From positions 98,394,001 to 98,458,000 of the forward strand of contig OZ231126.1 in assembly GCA_965153355.1 (NCBI GenBank): a stretch of DNA of 64,000 nucleotides. Reading direction: 5' to 3'. The DNA is from Flaccisagitta enflata (lineage: Eukaryota; Chaetognatha; Sagittoidea; Aphragmophora). The notes beneath the pieces were generated by a model that did not search any database, had not been told where the DNA came from, and saw only the letters and a program-made list of their open reading frames with translations. Shown piece after piece: positions 61,947-64,000 of the stretch. A program made the translations under genes and the position numbers. Each line of letters begins with the position of its first letter. Position 1 is the stretch's first letter.

Positions 61947-64000
61947 ATTGTCTGCCAGCAGTAACAATGGTCTGTTGGGGGCAGTGGAGAAAATAGTCTG
62001 CTGGGTGTAACCAATGGTCTGCCAGCTGTAACAATGGTCTGTTGGGGGCATTGGAAGGAACAGTGTGCTGGGTGTAACAAACGATCTGCCAACTGAAACT
62101 ATGATCTGTTAGGGGCAGTGGAGAAAATGGTCTGCCGTGTGTAACCAATGGTCTGCCTGCTGTAACCATGGTCTGTTAGGGGCATTAGAAGAAATTTTCT
62201 GCTGGGTGTATCCAATGGTCTGCCAGCTGTAAACATGGTCGGTTGTGGCATTGTAAGGAATTGTCCGCTGAGTGTGACCAATGGTCTGCCAGCTGTAACC
62301 ATGGTCTGTTGGGGGCATAGGAAGGAACAGTCTGCTGGGTGTAAGCAATGGTCTGCTGGGTGTAAGCAATGGTCTGCCCGCTGTAACAATGGTCTGTTGA
62401 ACGAAGTGGAGGAAATGGTCTGCTGGGTGTAACAAATGATCTGCCAGCTGTGACAATGATCTGTTGGGGGTAGTGGAAGGAATGGTATGCTGGGTGTAAC
62501 AAATGGTCTGCAAGCTGTAAAAATAGTCTGTTTGGGCAGTGGAGGGAATGGTCTGCTGGGTGTAACAAATGGTCTGCCAGCTTTTACAATGGTCTGTTAA
62601 AGGCAGTGGAGGGAATGTTCTGCTGGGTGTAAAAAATGGTCTGTCAGCTGTAACAATCTTCTAATGAAGGCTGCGGAGGAAATGGTCTGCTGGGTGTAAC
62701 AAATGGTCTGCCAGCTGTAACAATGGTCTGTTGGGGGCAGTGGAGGGATTGGTCTGCTGGGTGTAACAAATGGTCTGCCAGCTGTAACAATGGTCTGTTG
62801 GGGGCAGTCATAGGAATGGTCTGCTTGGTGTAACAAATGGTCTGCCAGCTGTAACAATGGTCTGTTTGGGGCAGTCATAGGAATGGTCTGCTGGGTGTAA
62901 CAAATGGTCTGTCAGCTGTAACATTGGTCTGTTGAAGGCATTGGAGGGAATGGTCTGCTGGGTGTAACAAATGGTCTGCCAGCTATAACAATGGTCTGTT
63001 GAAGGCAGTGGAGGGATTGGTCTGCTGGGTGTAACAAATGGTCTGCCAGCTGTAACAATGGTCTGTTGGGGACAGTCATAGGAATGGTCTGCTGGGTGTA
63101 ACAAATGGTCTGCCAGCTGTGACAATGGTCTGTTAGGGGCAGTCATAGGAATGGTCTGCTGGGTGTAACAAATGGTTTGCCAGCTGTAACATTGGTCTGT
63201 TGAAGGCATTGGAGAAATGGTCTGCTGGGTGTAACAAATGGTCTGCCAGCTATAACAATGGTCTGTTGAAGGCAGTGGAGGAATTGGTCTGCTGGGTGTA
63301 ACAAATGGTCTGCCAGCTGTAACAATGATTCGTTGGGGCAGTTTAGGAACATCTGCGGATGTAATGGTTCGCCAGCTGCAACAATGGTCTGTTAGCAAAC
63401 AGGAATGGTCTGTTGGTGTAAAATGGTCTGTCAGCTGTAACAATGGTCTGTTGAAGGCATTGAGGGAATGGTCTGGTTGAGTGCAACAATGGTCTGGCCA
63501 TTGTAACAATGGTCTGTTTGGGGCTGCAGTGGAGGAATGGTCTAGGTGGTGCAACTGGTCTGCCAGCTGTAACAATGGTCTGTTGAAGGCAGTGGAGGGA
63601 TTGGTCTGCTGGATGTAACAAATGGTCTGCCAGCTGTAACAATGTTCTGTTGAAGGCAGTGGAGGGATTGGTCTGCTGGGTGTAACAAATGGTCTGCCAG
63701 CTATAACAATGGTCTGTTGGGGCAGTCATAGGAATGGTCTGTCTGTTGGGTGTACAAAATGGTCTGCCAGCTGTAACAATGGTCTGTTTGGGGCAGTCAT
63801 AGGAATGGTCTGCTGGGTGTAACATATGGTCTGTCAGCTGTAACAATGGTCTGTTGAAGGCATTGGAGGGAATGGTCTGTAGGGTGTAACATCGTCTGCC
63901 AGCTGTAACAATGGTCTGTTGAAGGCAGTGGAGGGATTGGTCTGCTGGGTGTAACAAATGGTCTGCCAGCTGTAACAATGGTCTGTTGGGGGCAGTCATA
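61947..64000. repeat. 67-bp minisatellite, inverted arm, reaching the window end
   Basis: The same unit in reverse orientation (CCAGCTGTAACAATGGTCTG etc.). The turn is marked by GGCAGACCAATTGTCTGCC (61,938-61,956). Units near the turn are more diverged; those beyond 62,600 are close to consensus. The array continues past 64,000. Confidence 0.97.

Noticed and set aside
60441-63999. Frames of 100-255 residues reading LLQLADHLLHPADHS-type repeats
   Set aside because: Products of the 67-bp minisatellite; they swap strand exactly where the array inverts, as expected for non-coding DNA.
60410-64000. CRISPR-like array because of regular short repeats
   Set aside because: There are no unique spacers; the whole 67-bp unit repeats, and the context is a eukaryotic genome.

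Overview
The window is from a eukaryotic, almost certainly invertebrate animal, genome. Coding exons have canonical GT-AG borders and GC-rich, animal-like sequence. They sit in AT-rich DNA filled with microsatellites, minisatellites and terminal-inverted-repeat (foldback) elements. The two best recognised genes, a cytoplasmic dynein intermediate chain and a NudE/NDEL1 protein, are clearly metazoan in type. I cannot fix the phylum from sequence alone.

Layout, left to right. 1-4.2 kb holds tandem arrays, a 605-bp foldback element and a ~154-bp tandem repeat. 5.2-8.5 kb (+) holds the last three exons visible to me of a mitochondrial citramalyl-CoA lyase (CLYBL), with a 2-kb inverted-repeat element in the last intron. 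8.5-15.8 kb is non-coding and rich in foldback elements, ending in a telomere-like C/A-rich array. 15.8-28.3 kb (+) is the dynein intermediate chain gene, with two large coding exons around a 10.4-kb intron packed with 37-, 36- and 17-bp minisatellites and exact direct repeats. 29.6-30.8 kb (+) is an intronless NDE1/NDEL1 gene. 33.0-51.4 kb (+) is a long gene for an unrecognised charged, serine-rich, probably nuclear protein; its introns hold paired MITEs, foldback elements, (CT)n tracts and a dead LINE. 51.7-53.1 kb (-) is a compact four-exon gene, convergent with the previous one, for an unrecognised protein with an acidic stretch and a histone-H1-like basic tail. 56.3-59.9 kb (+) is the 5' part of a secreted cysteine-rich precursor: signal peptide, linker and a 9-cysteine segment. 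60.4 kb to the window end is a 67-bp minisatellite that flips orientation near 61,947, making a multi-kilobase palindrome.

Functional links. The dynein intermediate chain and NudE/NDEL1 proteins bind each other in other animals, and here their genes are neighbours on one strand, 1.26 kb apart. No other functional grouping is evident.

The most unusual content is structural. At least three unrelated ~600-bp near-perfect foldback elements have apparent 6-bp target duplications. An interspersed family has fixed hairpin ends and a variable body. Two minisatellites of different period share one core motif. The terminal array is a giant inverted minisatellite. Exon models rest on reading-frame and splice-phase consistency and on protein similarity recalled from known families; no transcript data or searches were available.
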